64,000 nt of DNA from Batillaria attramentaria (lineage: Eukaryota; Mollusca; Gastropoda; Batillariidae): NCBI GenBank assembly GCA_018292915.2, contig JACVVK020000152.1, positions 765,001 through 829,000 on the forward strand, given 5' to 3'. Below, piece after piece: positions 54,601 through 63,985 of this stretch. A program made the translations under genes and the position numbers. Under the pieces are notes generated by a model that was not told the DNA's origin, searched no databases, and saw only the letters and a list, made by a program, of their open reading frames with translations. Positions within the stretch are counted from its first letter, which is position 1, and every line of letters begins with the position of its first letter.

Positions 54601-57600
54601 TTCATCACCAAGAAAAAAGACATCAAGCTGAACATCATCCAGTGCTACGCTCCCACCAATGATGCGGAAGAGGAGAAAAAAGATGACTTCTACCAACAAC
54701 TGCAGACAGTGATAGATAGAGGAGGAGCCAAGGACATGACCATACTGATGGGAGACTTCAACGCCAAGATTGGATCAGACAACACAGGCTACGAGGACAC
54801 CATGGGAACACACGGACTGGGACAGATGAACGAAAATGGCGAGCGCTTTGCAAACTTTTGTGCCCTGAACCAGCTAGTGATAGGAGGCAGCATCTTCCCA
54901 CACAAGCGCATCCACAAGGCCACATGGAGATCGCCGGACCATGTCACGGAGAACCAGATTGATCACATCTGCATCAGCCGGAAGTTCAGGAGATCGTGGC
55001 GGGATGTGCGCGTGATGAGGGGTGCCGATGTATCATCAGACCACCACCTTCTTGCAACAACATTGAGACTTCGGCTTAAGAGGCACACCAACGCCAACAA
55101 CACAAGGACCAGGTACAACGTTGGACTACTCAGGAACACAGACACACAAGCAGCATTCCGGATCAGCCTTTCCAACAGGTTCCAGCCACTGCAAGACCTG
55201 ATAGAAGACAGTGAAATGGACATCGAGACACACTGGGAACACAGCAAGAAACTTTGGCACGACACATGCGAAGAGGTCCTTGGCAAGAGAAAGACCCAAC
55301 ATAAGGAATGGATCTCTGCTGATACCATCCAGAAGCTGGAAGTTAGGAAAGAGAAGAAAACTGCACTGAACACGAGCCGAACAAGAAGAGCTAAGGCAAA
55401 GGCACAAGAGGAATACACAGCAGCTGACAGAGAAGTGAAGAGGAGCACCAGGAAGGACAAGAGGGACTACATCGACAACCTGGCCAGTCAAGCAGAGGAA
55501 GCAGCCCGACAAGGGAATCTAAAAGACCTGTACCAGGTGACCAAGAAGCTCGCGGGCAAATTTCAGCAGACAGACAAACCAGTGAAGGACAAGAACGGGC
55601 ACCCACTGACAACAACTGAGGAACAGCTGAAGCGATGGGCAGAACACTTCAGGGAGCTATTAAATCGCCCCATCCCTGAAACACCACCAGACATCCCACC
55701 AGCAGAGACAGAACTACCCATCAACTGCGACAAGCCCTCTAAGGCGGAGATCAGGAAAGCCATCATGACACTGAGAAATGGAAAAGCTGCAGGGCCGGAC
55801 GAGATACCAGCAGAAGCCATCAAAGCAGACACAGAGACAGCCGTCAACATGCTGCACAGCCTATTCAGCAAGATCTGGGAGAAGGAAGAGGTGCCAGCCC
55901 AGTGGAAAGAAGGGATCGTCATCAAGCTGCCAAAGAAAGGGGACCTCGGGGACTGCAGCAACTACCGAGGGATCATGCTCCTGTCAGTGCCAGGCAAGGT
56001 TCTCAACAGAATTCTTCTGGAGAGGATGAGAGAGGCAGTCGACCCCATGCTCCGAGACCAGCAGGCGGGCTTTCGCAGGAACAGGTCCTGCGCTGACCAG
56101 ATTGCCAGCCTACGCATCATTGTGGAGCAGTCACTGGAGTGGAACTCCCCTCTCTACATCAACTTCATAGACTATGAGAAGGCCTTCGACAGTGTAGACA
56201 GAGAGGCACTGTGGAAGCTGCTAAGGCACTATGGAGTTCCTGGGAAGATCATCTCCTTGATCCAGTGCACCTACCAAGACATGAGCTGCAGGATTGCCCA
56301 TGCTGGCCAGTTGTCAGAAAGCTTCGAGGTGAAGACCGGAGTCCGCCAGGGATGCCTGTTGTCCCCGTTTCTCTTCCTCCTGGTCATCGACTGGATCATG
56401 AAGACCACTACAGCAGGCAGGAAAAACGGGATACAGTGGACACTCTGGACGCAGCTGGATGACCTCGACTTCGCGGACGACCTGGCGCTCCTGTCTCACA
56501 GCCACAGCCAGATGCAGGACAAGACTACGCGCCTGGAAGCCACATCAGCCGGAACAGGGCTCAAGATCAACAGGAAGAAAACCGAGCTGATGAAGATCAA
56601 CACCACTGCCAACACACCAGTCACAGTCGGTGGAGAGCCCATCAGGGAGGTAGAGTCTTTTGTCTACCTGGGGAGTGTGGTTGATGGACAGGGAGGCACA
56701 GACCGAGACGTCACAGCCAGAATCGGCAAGGCAAGGGCAGCAATGGTCATGCTGAAGAACATCTGGGCATCCAAAGTTGTCAGCATCAGAACCAAACTTC
56801 GCATCTTCAACTCCAACGTGAAGTCAGTTCTGCTCTACGGATGCGAAACATGGAGGACAACGAAGACGATGCAGCAGAAGATCCAGACATTTCTCAACAC
56901 CTGTCTGAGGCGCATCTTCAACATCCGATGGCCAGAGAAGATCCGGAATGAAGAGCTGTGGGAGCGAGCGGGGCAGGAACCAGTGGCCAAGCAGATCCTG
57001 CGGAGGAAGTGGGGCTGGATTGGACACACCCTCAGGAAGCCAGCATCCAGCACCACACGCCAAGCCCTGACATGGAATCCGCAGGGGAAAAGGAAGAGAG
57101 GCCGGCCTCGCAACAGCTGGAGGCGGGACACTGAGGCGGAGCTATGTAAGCAGGGTACCAACTGGACTGGAGTGGCAAGACTAGCCCAGAACAGAGTGCG
57201 ATGGCGAAGGGTTGTCGATGGCCTATGCTCCACGTGGAGCCAAGGGCCTAAGTAAGTAAGTAAGTCAGTATTGACCAGATAGCACCCGCTGACCTTTGTT
57301 AGCCTCTAGCTCGGAACAGCGGCGTGTGTCTTACGCCGGGTTTTCTCGTGGACGGTCACATTTTGACCTGCATAGTATGTTAAATTAAATGTTTATTGTG
57401 GTTTATGTTTGCAGATAGTTTACAACACATTGCAAGTGCTGGCTTTCACTGCTATGGCCATCCTCATCATGCGTCTAAAACTTTTCTGGACTCCCCACAT
57501 GTGTATCATATCCTCTTTGCTGGCCTCTCGCAGAGTAAGTATCTGTCCTACTGTCGCTGAGAACAACAAACAATATAGGTGAACAAACCCCATCAATTCA

Positions 57601-59216
57601 AGTGCCATTTCTGTTTTAGTTGAAGTTGAAAGCACAGAGGATTTACAGCATTGATGACGGGAGTCACTTGAGGCACCATTCTGTCGTCATTTTCACACCC
57701 GTTGTCTGTTATTGACAGCATTACTTGTTTGGTCGGTGTGGGCCCAGACCATTTGCAGCGTGCTGAAAGGGAGATCTGCTGAATTGTCAGGCCCCTTCAC
57801 TCTACATACCATCATGATAATTGGTAATCAGAAATGATCGGTTTTGATCTGCTGACACATGTAATTCATTCTTGTCTTTGTTTTGGTTTACTGGAACAGT
57901 TATTAGGTGGAATCCCCAGGTACAACGAGGTAGCTCACTCTGCGATTCTGGTGGCACTGCTGGCAGGGATGGGAGTCGCTGGGTACGCCAACCTTCAGCA
58001 CCAGTGGAGCATTATGGGGGAGTTCAGCAACTACCCGCTGGAAGAACTCGTGGAGTGGATTAAAGCCAAGACCCCTAAAGGTAGAATGAAATGACAGTGG
58101 GAGACGGATTTATCAGATGGAGTGCCAAAAACTCTAATAAATTTGGTCGCTTGAATAATATAGGCACATTTGTATGGTAGAATGCATCATTAATTTGAAC
58201 TACATGTTGGCATGTGCAGATGCTGTGTTTGCTGGTCCCATGCCGACCATGGCAACAATAAAACTTTGCACACTGCGGCCCATCGTGAATCATCCACACT
58301 ATGAAGATGCTGGTCTCAGGTAAAGGTTTTCGTTTTCTTTTTAGTTTTGTTGGTTGATGTTTACAGTGGCAGTTGTTTTAAGCTTCACCTGATGTGTACT
58401 TCATAGGATGGATCTGCACTTACACTTTCGTTGCAATTATTTTCTCACAAATCCCTTGTTTATTTAACTGTCGCCAAGAAAGATGTCAGCACTGACCAAA
58501 AGTGACAGGGATTTCTAGTGAATTTCTGATGAAACTACAACTGAAAGGAGTCAGGCTGTCAACTGTTTTTTGTATCTCTTTTGGAGTGATAATAGATTTT
58601 GGATTAATTTAATGTGATGCTTATTTTCTGTACCCTGTTTTTCTCAGGGAGAGGACTAAGCAAGTGTATGCACTGTACAGTCGAAAGCCAGCAGCTGAGG
58701 TGAAGCAGAACCTTACCGACCTCAGAGTGGATTACGCTATCTTGGAAAATTCGTGGTGTGTGCGGAAATCAAGGTATGATTTGTGGAACGCTGTCTGGCG
58801 TGTCATTAGATTCTGCTATTCAAATGTGTATGTCTTTAATTTTGCCTTTAACTACCTTTCGGTGTGATGTAAAGGATAACTTAGAACACTGCCTGTCTGT
58901 GTTTTGGAGACAGAATTATTACAAGGACTGTTAACATTCCTCCTCTTTACTGCTGGTAGTGTTCTGCTTTACACATGCTATATTGATACTGTTTCACCCA
59001 GCAAGGTTACTCTGTTGGTTAGGTGAAGCCATAATACGGTTACCTTTTTACCACCACAGACAAGGATGTGCAATGCCAGAAATCTGGGACATAGAGGATG
59101 AGAAGAATCGTGGGAAGGAGCCATTGTGTGCCTTGCTGAAACGACAAGCAGGACCACACTTCACGAAGGTATTCGGAAACAACGTGTATGACGTTCTGAG
59201 AGTCAACAAAGCTTGA
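40930..59216 (+). CDS. DPY19L1: DPY19L1-type protein C-mannosyltransferase, 22 exons, about 710 aa
   Basis: Coding join: 40930-41092, 41470-41494, 42845-42932, 43247-43383, 43759-43879, 44378-44471, 47083-47140, 47419-47510, 47976-48048, 49273-49377, 49879-49965, 50685-50741, 50996-51076, 51340-51441, 51805-51876, 52187-52251, 53496-53523, 57415-57534, 57900-58080, 58220-58319, 58648-58773, 59060-59216. DPY19 enzymes are multi-pass ER membrane proteins that transfer mannose from dolichyl-phosphate-mannose to the first Trp of WxxW motifs. Seen: [84 protein letters not shown] and a C terminus ending YDVLRVNKA. These match DPY19L1 more closely than L3. Every junction is in phase except that exon 4 is one base short. 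Human DPY19L1 is 675 aa. A LINE, several MITEs and SSRs sit in its introns. Confidence 0.93.
41470..41494 (+). CDS. DPY19L1: DPY19L1 exon 2, 25-nt microexon
   Basis: Acceptor tttttccag, donor AG|GTAAGT. It encodes AVGISVIHR with split codons on both sides, completing the first transmembrane helix. Phase 1 in and phase 2 out fit both neighbours. Confidence 0.8.
41837..42181 (+). mobile_element. MULE-like MITE copy 2 in DPY19L1 intron 2
   Basis: Same element as 4967-5347 (345 bp) with a perfect 10-bp flanking duplication gatttgaaca (41827-41836 and 42182-42191). Long inverted repeats plus a 9-11 bp target duplication are typical of Mutator-like elements; this assignment is an inference. Confidence 0.88.
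42236..42669 (+). mobile_element. Mariner-like MITE copy 1
   Basis: It begins TGTGATGGGCTCCCACAAAA and ends with the near-complement TTTTGTGGACGCCCATCACA. TA precedes the left end (right side TT). It is non-coding, 54 bp downstream of the MULE-like MITE in DPY19L1 intron 2. Confidence 0.75.
42845..42932 (+). CDS. DPY19L1: DPY19L1 exon 3 with a GC splice donor
   Basis: It encodes [20 protein letters not shown] then RELAFRTEM, the conserved first luminal loop thought to carry catalytic acidic residues. Conservation places the exon end after ATG 42930-42932, where the intron begins GCAAGT, i.e. a GC-AG intron. No GT donor keeps the conserved EMGLYYSY junction. Confidence 0.85.
43247..43383 (+). 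CDS. DPY19L1: DPY19L1 exon 4, one base short (frameshift)
   Basis: It encodes [20 protein letters not shown] through NTLKR in one frame. From about 43364 the family motif FNLYPE is found in the +1 frame (ttcaacctctaccctgag) up to the donor GAG|GTTCGT. The exon is 137 nt, whereas 138 is needed to enter exon 5 ([10 protein letters not shown]) in phase 0. One base, probably a T in cgttc, is missing: a sequencing or assembly error, an allele, or a real lesion. All other exons are intact, which favours an error. Confidence 0.85.
45572..46029 (+). mobile_element. CAGGG-ended hAT-like element 3, 458 bp
   Basis: Terminal inverted repeats CAGGGATGTCACTGG and CCAGTGACATCCCTG are perfect over 15 bp. 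The 6-bp direct repeat gagagt is found immediately on both sides. Repeated aggacaaatgtcc motifs are shared with the 15803 element. It lies in DPY19L1 intron 6. Confidence 0.85.
47769..47792. repeat. Poly-C run
   Basis: About 23 C residues in DPY19L1 intron 8. Confidence 0.9.
48358..49172 (+). mobile_element. CAGGG-ended hAT-like element 4, 815 bp, with possible transposase N terminus
   Basis: Terminal inverted repeats CAGGGCTCCCTAAA and TTTAGGGAGCCCTG, with 5-bp direct repeat aatag on both sides. An open frame from ATG 48758 reads [20 protein letters not shown] and continues with Ser-rich sequence to 48970. This looks like the start of a transposase left after an internal deletion, though no transposase domain is present. 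It makes up two thirds of DPY19L1 intron 9. Confidence 0.8.
50788..50870. repeat. (CT)n microsatellite
   Basis: CT repeats with ccct interruptions in DPY19L1 intron 12. Confidence 0.9.
51528..51621. repeat. (CA)n microsatellite
   Basis: CA repeats with CG-rich start in DPY19L1 intron 14. Confidence 0.95.
52810..53020 (+). mobile_element. Mariner-like MITE copy 2
   Basis: It begins TGTGGTGGGCTCCTATAATT, ends CTGTGGGCTTCCATCACA, and is flanked by TA on both sides (52808-52809, 53021-53022). It shares internal blocks with copy 1 (agggtgattt, tatgaaaattatttc). It lies in DPY19L1 intron 16. Confidence 0.75.
53969..57264 (+). mobile_element. Full-length RTE-like non-LTR retrotransposon
   Basis: A 3.3-kb LINE in DPY19L1 intron 17, same orientation as the gene. 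It is bounded by 12-bp direct repeats tcagtattgacc at 53957-53968 and 57265-57276. Parts: a 278-bp 5' UTR, one 1002-codon ORF, and a 3' end of tandem taag units instead of poly(A). A single ORF with apurinic-type endonuclease and reverse transcriptase, and a short microsatellite-like tail, is the RTE pattern; the exact clade is inferred. The insertion splits an older MITE whose halves are 53798-53968 and 57277-57360. Confidence 0.9.
54247..57255 (+). CDS. LINE endonuclease-reverse transcriptase, 1002 aa, intact
   Basis: Domains in order: an endonuclease/exonuclease/phosphatase domain (about residues 25-280) with [27 protein letters not shown] (about 169), NQIDHICIS (about 236) and SSDHHLL (about 263), so all catalytic positions are present; a Lys/Arg-rich linker; reverse transcriptase (about 480-800) with [54 protein letters not shown] (640), [13 protein letters not shown] and [10 protein letters not shown] (FADD in place of YADD, about 742); and a C-terminal basic region [11 protein letters not shown] and [14 protein letters not shown]. 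Such proteins are often mislabelled craniofacial development protein 2-like in databases. There is no stop or frameshift along the ORF, so the copy is young and may be functional. Confidence 0.93.
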   Translation: MTHCSESRKEAARPTPLLTPRTTTRVATWNIRTMYEVGRTIQVAREMKNYKIGVLGLSETRWLQTGQLRFSSGEQLLYSGHTEDGAPHTEGVALMLAPEAQRALIGWEPVNSRIITAKFITKKKDIKLNIIQCYAPTNDAEEEKKDDFYQQLQTVIDRGGAKDMTILMGDFNAKIGSDNTGYEDTMGTHGLGQMNENGERFANFCALNQLVIGGSIFPHKRIHKATWRSPDHVTENQIDHICISRKFRRSWRDVRVMRGADVSSDHHLLATTLRLRLKRHTNANNTRTRYNVGLLRNTDTQAAFRISLSNRFQPLQDLIEDSEMDIETHWEHSKKLWHDTCEEVLGKRKTQHKEWISADTIQKLEVRKEKKTALNTSRTRRAKAKAQEEYTAADREVKRSTRKDKRDYIDNLASQAEEAARQGNLKDLYQVTKKLAGKFQQTDKPVKDKNGHPLTTTEEQLKRWAEHFRELLNRPIPETPPDIPPAETELPINCDKPSKAEIRKAIMTLRNGKAAGPDEIPAEAIKADTETAVNMLHSLFSKIWEKEEVPAQWKEGIVIKLPKKGDLGDCSNYRGIMLLSVPGKVLNRILLERMREAVDPMLRDQQAGFRRNRSCADQIASLRIIVEQSLEWNSPLYINFIDYEKAFDSVDREALWKLLRHYGVPGKIISLIQCTYQDMSCRIAHAGQLSESFEVKTGVRQGCLLSPFLFLLVIDWIMKTTTAGRKNGIQWTLWTQLDDLDFADDLALLSHSHSQMQDKTTRLEATSAGTGLKINRKKTELMKINTTANTPVTVGGEPIREVESFVYLGSVVDGQGGTDRDVTARIGKARAAMVMLKNIWASKVVSIRTKLRIFNSNVKSVLLYGCETWRTTKTMQQKIQTFLNTCLRRIFNIRWPEKIRNEELWERAGQEPVAKQILRRKWGWIGHTLRKPASSTTRQALTWNPQGKRKRGRPRNSWRRDTEAELCKQGTNWTGVARLAQNRVRWRRVVDGLCSTWSQGPK
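59060..59216 (+). CDS. DPY19L1: DPY19L1 last coding exon
   Basis: Acceptor taccaccacag; it encodes [19 protein letters not shown] to [19 protein letters not shown] and TGA at 59214-59216. The PEIWD.ED and PHFT.VF.N.VY.VL motifs are the family's conserved C terminus. Confidence 0.9.
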
Positions 59217-60581
59217 CAGCAGGACTTTAGCACAGCCATCAGCAACTCAAGCCTTTCCTGGTGGTACACCTCAGTCTTTTCAACAGCGATCTGATTTCAC
59301 TACTAACTGAAGGTTCAATTTTGTGTGTGTGTGTGTCAGGCAGCTATTTTCAAAACCTATGAGCCTACATGTTGCACCAATCTGCTTGGTCTCAACAAGG
59401 TTTCAAAGAGTGACATCTTCATTGTTTGAAGCCTAATTCATTTGCTTGTTTGCTTGCTTTTTTCAGCCACTGTTTTTGGATAGTGTTGGTTGATTGGAGG
59501 ACTGTAATACAAAAGATATGAAAATAAAAGTTCACAAGTCATAACCAGAAGCATCTGCGCTTGGGGAAACCTCACACGTATGGTATTGTTTTGTTTTCAT
59601 CTGTGCAAAGTTAAGAAAGCAGGAAGTGAAATCAGAATAATGAATACAATTGAGTCCTTTGACCATGAATTTTAGGCAGTACATTTTGCTTGCTTATTAT
59701 AAAAATGATATGCCTGACAGACATCTGTATTTATTAATGTACATCTTGCATTTTGCATATAATCTGTGTGTATGGTGGTGTGAGATTGAGTTGAATGCTG
59801 CCTGCTGTGTTTTATGGAGAAAAAAATTATGTCGGGCCATTGGCATTTTGTCGTTCTCCTGCATAAAATGTAATTTCATGAGAGAAATGCTGATATATAT
59901 ATATGTTTGAAGTGCCTCAATCACCATACACCATGGTACTGTTCATAGATTCTTGTCCTTGCACTTTATTATAATTATGTACTCCATTTTACTACTCTTA
60001 GCACCTGCCTATATCTTGCTATTGCTGGGAGATGCAGATACAGCACTGTGTTTTGCACAGATTTTGAATTTTATTTTCCTGAGGTTTTGTTGTTGTTTTT
60101 TGTGTTTTTTTTTTAAACCCCTTTAGATCGTTAAGATTATAAGCATATTAAATGGGTGCATTGCACAGAGATTATTTATAAAATGTCCTGCTCGACAACA
60201 TGACACACATGGGCTTGTCATAAAAAAATCTCTGCATTTGATTGTAGCGTCAGCCCAGTGACCTGATATACTATTACTTGCGAAAGTAGCATGCTCCTGT
60301 GGTCACGTTAGTAAGTATAGTTGTGTCATGTTTGGTCCTCTGCCTCTGGTTTTTCTGGCGGCTTCCTTACACGTGGACAAACATGCCTGCAGTTTGTGAT
60401 CCTGGCACCAAATCGATAGTTGAATGAATATGCCAGTTTGTCTAAGGCTGAATGTCCTGTTTTTGTGTGATTGTGAATCCATATGAGGCCCAGTAACTGC
60501 TCTTCTACTTTTTCCTCTTCATCCAGAAGCTCTCACTCTCAGACACAGACAGCATAGAACTGGAATCAAATTAGAAATAAA
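59217..60581 (+). other. Probable DPY19L1 3' UTR
   Basis: Non-coding sequence after the stop, with AATAAA at 59523-59528 and again at 60576-60581, two alternative poly(A) signals. No other gene is seen to 61011. Confidence 0.45.
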
Positions 60582-61011
60582 GTTACTATTGTAGCTAGAG
60601 TGAGTGTAAAGGTGAGAGCACATGCAAGCTTGTGTGAACACAGGTTATGTCACCCCAAACCATGCCATTCACACTCATTTTAGACAAGTCATTGGTGATG
60701 CTGCATTAGTTGCTGTTGTGTTCATTTCAGTCTTTGATCAAGTCACTTGAAGCTCCTGCACTGCTTTCTGTAGTGATCTCTGACAGGGTTTGCATGGGCG
60801 ACACTCTTCAGTGTGGGTGATTTAAATCCGTGGTGTTTTTTTTGGTGGTTGTTTTTTATTTGTTTTTTAACCTACCCTGATTGTAATTCCGTTTGTCAAG
60901 CAAAACTTGGATAAGTAGCAACCCAGAGATAAGCATCTTATCTGTATTTTTCTGTCAGAATGCTAGAGGAGGCCAAAAAAAAAAAAAAAAGTATTTAAAA
61001 TTGCTGAAATA

Positions 61012-61264
61012 TGTGACCTTCCATGAGAAAACCCGGCTTAAGCGCAAAATTTTCAACTTTTTGTTTTTGGTGTCATCTTAAAGAAACAGCCTTGCTCTTC
61101 ACAGTGCCAAAAAAATCCTTTTAAGACGTCATAATTTAAGGGCAGAACTACCTGATTTTGGCAGAATCTCCGTATTGACCAGATAGCACCCGCTGACCTT
61201 TGTTAGCCTCTAGCTCGGAACAGCGTCGTGCGTCTTATGCCGGGTTTTCTCGTGGACGGTCACA
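61012..61264 (+). mobile_element. MITE copy B (gtgacc termini), uninterrupted, 253 bp
   Basis: It begins TGTGACCTTCCATGAGAAAA and ends TTTTCTCGTGGACGGTCACA, inverted repeats differing at two positions. It shows the uninterrupted site (ctccgtattgaccagatag) where copy A carries the LINE. It lies downstream of the DPY19L1 poly(A) signals. Confidence 0.85.
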
Positions 61265-63088
61265 TTTTCGTTTGGCTGGTGGTTTCGCCCTTGATGAACC
61301 CAGTGCCCCTGCATCCTGGCCTGAGTTTCAGTCTTTTCAAAATCTTACAGTGTCACCCATGGGTTTGTGCATTTGTTGTTGTTACATCTGTTGATACCGG
61401 GTAACTTGTTTGTTTGATTTGCATTTACTGAGAGACTTGCCCTTGATGGGGAAATAGAAACAGGGTTCTGTCTGCCCAGACACTTTCTTGTAGGGTCGTT
61501 TGACCCTTACATACATGTGCCAATGTGTTCACGTCCTCTTTATCTTACATCTTTTCTTGATGAAACTGATTTGATTGAGATTTTGATTTTTGTTGTTGAT
61601 ATACAGTGTATTTGCTGTCTCAGATCTTCGCCATATGCTGTCTTTGGAGGGTATATACTCACAGTAGATAAGCATCTATTTATGTTGTGGTTTTGTTCAC
61701 GCTTTCTTATAATCAGAGGGAGAGCTGTTACTATTAACATGATCTGGATTACAAAAAAAAAAAAAAAAAACCTGAAGAAGAAATAAAAGAAGCAATTATC
61801 CCAACGGTTTCATTTTGATGTCTGCCATGCTATCACAAAAGTCCCAGTGGAATGAAAAGTCCCTTGGCATTCTCATTTGTGTGTGTGTGTGTGTGTGTGT
61901 GTATTTTTGCTTTTTTGTTTAATGTGTGAATGCAGTGTTCATTCATGAATGATTTTAATGTACAAATGTAATTGCAGACATTCCCAGACTGACCGCTATC
62001 ATTGCTGAAGTACCCGTGTGTGGATTGACAATATAGGTACATTACTCAACAACTTAACACAACAACTGTGTCATGCCAGCAACCATGAAAGTACTCAACA
62101 CTTGGGTTTTTTTTTTTGTAACATGTAAAACCATGTTGCACTGGCATTGTTGCTTTTTTCGTTGTTCTGTTTTCTGTTGTTTTTAAGAAGCAAGCTTTTT
62201 TCTCTTGTGCAATTTCACAGCTTGAGGATAGCTTGGCTAAAGCCTCAGTCAGTTAAACTGATGGCAGCTTTCCACTTGGTAGCACCTTGTGTTTGGGAGT
62301 CATCTCCTGTGTGTCTTGTTCTCAGTTCTGGTTCTTCTCAGTGAACTGGGGTTTGGTTTTGTTTTCGCTTTTTTGTTTGATACCCCCCCCCCCCCCCCCC
62401 TTTTTTTCTCCTTTTTTTTTTTTTTTTTTTCTTCTTCTTCGCCTAAGTGATACTCAGAAAACCATTTTTGCATTGGCAGAAGAGCAGGATCTGTTGGGGT
62501 CATTTTAGCACTGTAGCTTGCAATATCAGCCAATAACTGTGAAAATGAGACAGAGCTCAGGAACAGAGTATCGATCTGTCCTATTCGCCTGTGCAGTGAC
62601 TACCCTTAAAAATGTGTTTTGTAAATGTACATGTATGCAGACAACGCATGTTGACCATTATGGGTTGCACAGCTTTCTACCTCCCATGCTCAACATGGAC
62701 TTCAACTCAAACTGAATATAAATATATATGTTTCACCACTTCTCAGTACTTAAAAGTTTATCTTGCCAAGATTTTCAGCTGTTCTATGACTTCATGTGCA
62801 CTCTTTTGTAATTTACAGTTTGCGAGCTTTTTGCTGTGTTCTACAGAATGTGCAGTGTTTAAATGTAGCAACATTTTAGCAGCGTCCTAGCAAAACCTTG
62901 AAAATGCAATGGTTATTTTATTGCACATAGGTGTGGCAAGGACGATAACAGTAAATTTGCTTTTTAGTCCTATTTACTGCTACTACTTTTTGAGGGTTTC
63001 CTGCATTGTATTATCACTAGCTAATTTCAGATGCGTATGAAAGTGCTTTTTAGGTCAAAGTTTATAAGCTGTATTATCGTTACTGTAG

Positions 63089-63141
<53 letters not shown>

Positions 63142-63281
63142 AGAATAGGAATGATTTTGTGGTTTCCTTATGTTTTCTTGTGTACTGCCAATTTTGTGTT
63201 GCTGTTATTTCAGAGGTTTGGGGCAAAGAGATGTAATGAAACACAGCAGACCCGTAAACGGTGGCTGTTTTTGTTGTTACA
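61265..63281. other. Downstream intergenic DNA, nothing supported
   Basis: A poly-A run (61754-61770), a (GT)n at 61879-61902 and a C run followed by a T run (62383-62430). No coding or mobile feature recognised. Confidence 0.4.
63091..63140. repeat. (CA)n microsatellite
   Basis: About 25 CA units near the right edge of the window. Confidence 0.95.
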
Positions 63282-63985
63282 TGTTTGTAAATTTATACCC
63301 AAGGAAAGTTTTTCTTGTTTTTCTGGTACTCTTGTTTTATCACATAGGTGAAAGTACTGATAATTGTGTGCATTATCATATATGGTGCATAGTATGGGTG
63401 AACGGTAAGCGTTTGCGGACTTTTGTAGTGGGAAGGCTTTTCACTGTCTTGTGAATGGTTGGTTTGTTAAGTGTTTGTAAGTTTATGCCTAAGGAAAACT
63501 TGAAGTTCTTCTTGTTTTTCCGGTATTCTTGTTCTGTCACATAGGTGAAAGCACTGATAATTGTGTGCATAATCATATATGGTGCATGGTATGGGTGAAT
63601 GGTAAGCATTTACGGACTTTTGTAGTGGGCAGGATTTTCTTTTTCTTTTTTTTTTTTTGCTGCCACAACTCTTTGCCGGCTCCAGTGGTGTTCCTCCCTG
63701 GTAATGAGTGGAATCCACGGAGGGCTCGGAAGTTGGGGCAATTTTTATTATGCATGATGATGGAGATGAGGATGATGGTAAGGTGGTGCTATGGAGGTCC
63801 GTGTGGTTTGGGACTGCGGGACAGGGCCGCATTCCACGCTTCCTGTCATAAATATCCCGGCATTAACCAGGCCCGGGAACTATGGCACTTGCGGTGCCGG
63901 CCGTGTAATCATCCACATCATAAGACGTGTCATACCAAGGGAAGCACCAGTGGGCAGGATTTTCACTGTCTTGTGAATGGTGTTC
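63282..63985. repeat. 190-bp tandem duplication interrupted by a SINE
   Basis: Unit 1 is 63282-63471. Unit 2 is 63472-63638, continuing at 63964 after the SINE insertion. Shared landmarks include gataattgtgtgcat, atcatatatggtgcat and ggacttttgtagtggg. Confidence 0.85.
63639..63948 (-). mobile_element. SINE family 2, 5'-truncated copy
   Basis: It matches 26058-26338 of the full SINE (tcctgtcataaatatcc, catcataagacgtgtcatac) but lacks the tRNA-like head. A 15-bp direct repeat agtgggcaggatttt flanks it at 63624-63638 and 63949-63963. The poly(A) end (minus strand) abuts the left repeat, as expected for target-primed reverse transcription. Confidence 0.85.

Larger units (their letters stand above)
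53798..57360 (+). mobile_element. MITE copy A (gtgacc termini), split by the LINE
   Basis: The outer ends are 26-bp inverted repeats: TGTGACCTTCCATGAGAAAA... at 53798 and its imperfect reverse complement ending GGTCACA at 57360. The two halves (53798-53968 and 57265-57360) together match MITE copy B along its length. It is non-coding. Flanking duplications are unclear, so the superfamily is not assigned. Confidence 0.85.

Noticed and set aside
55126..56505. Minus-strand ORFs of 74-165 codons inside the LINE
   Set aside because: Shadows of the intact plus-strand ORF in a G+C-rich segment.
54247..57255. Host gene similar to craniofacial development protein 2
   Set aside because: That database label is widely applied to LINE endonuclease-RT proteins; here the ORF lies within an element with target duplications.
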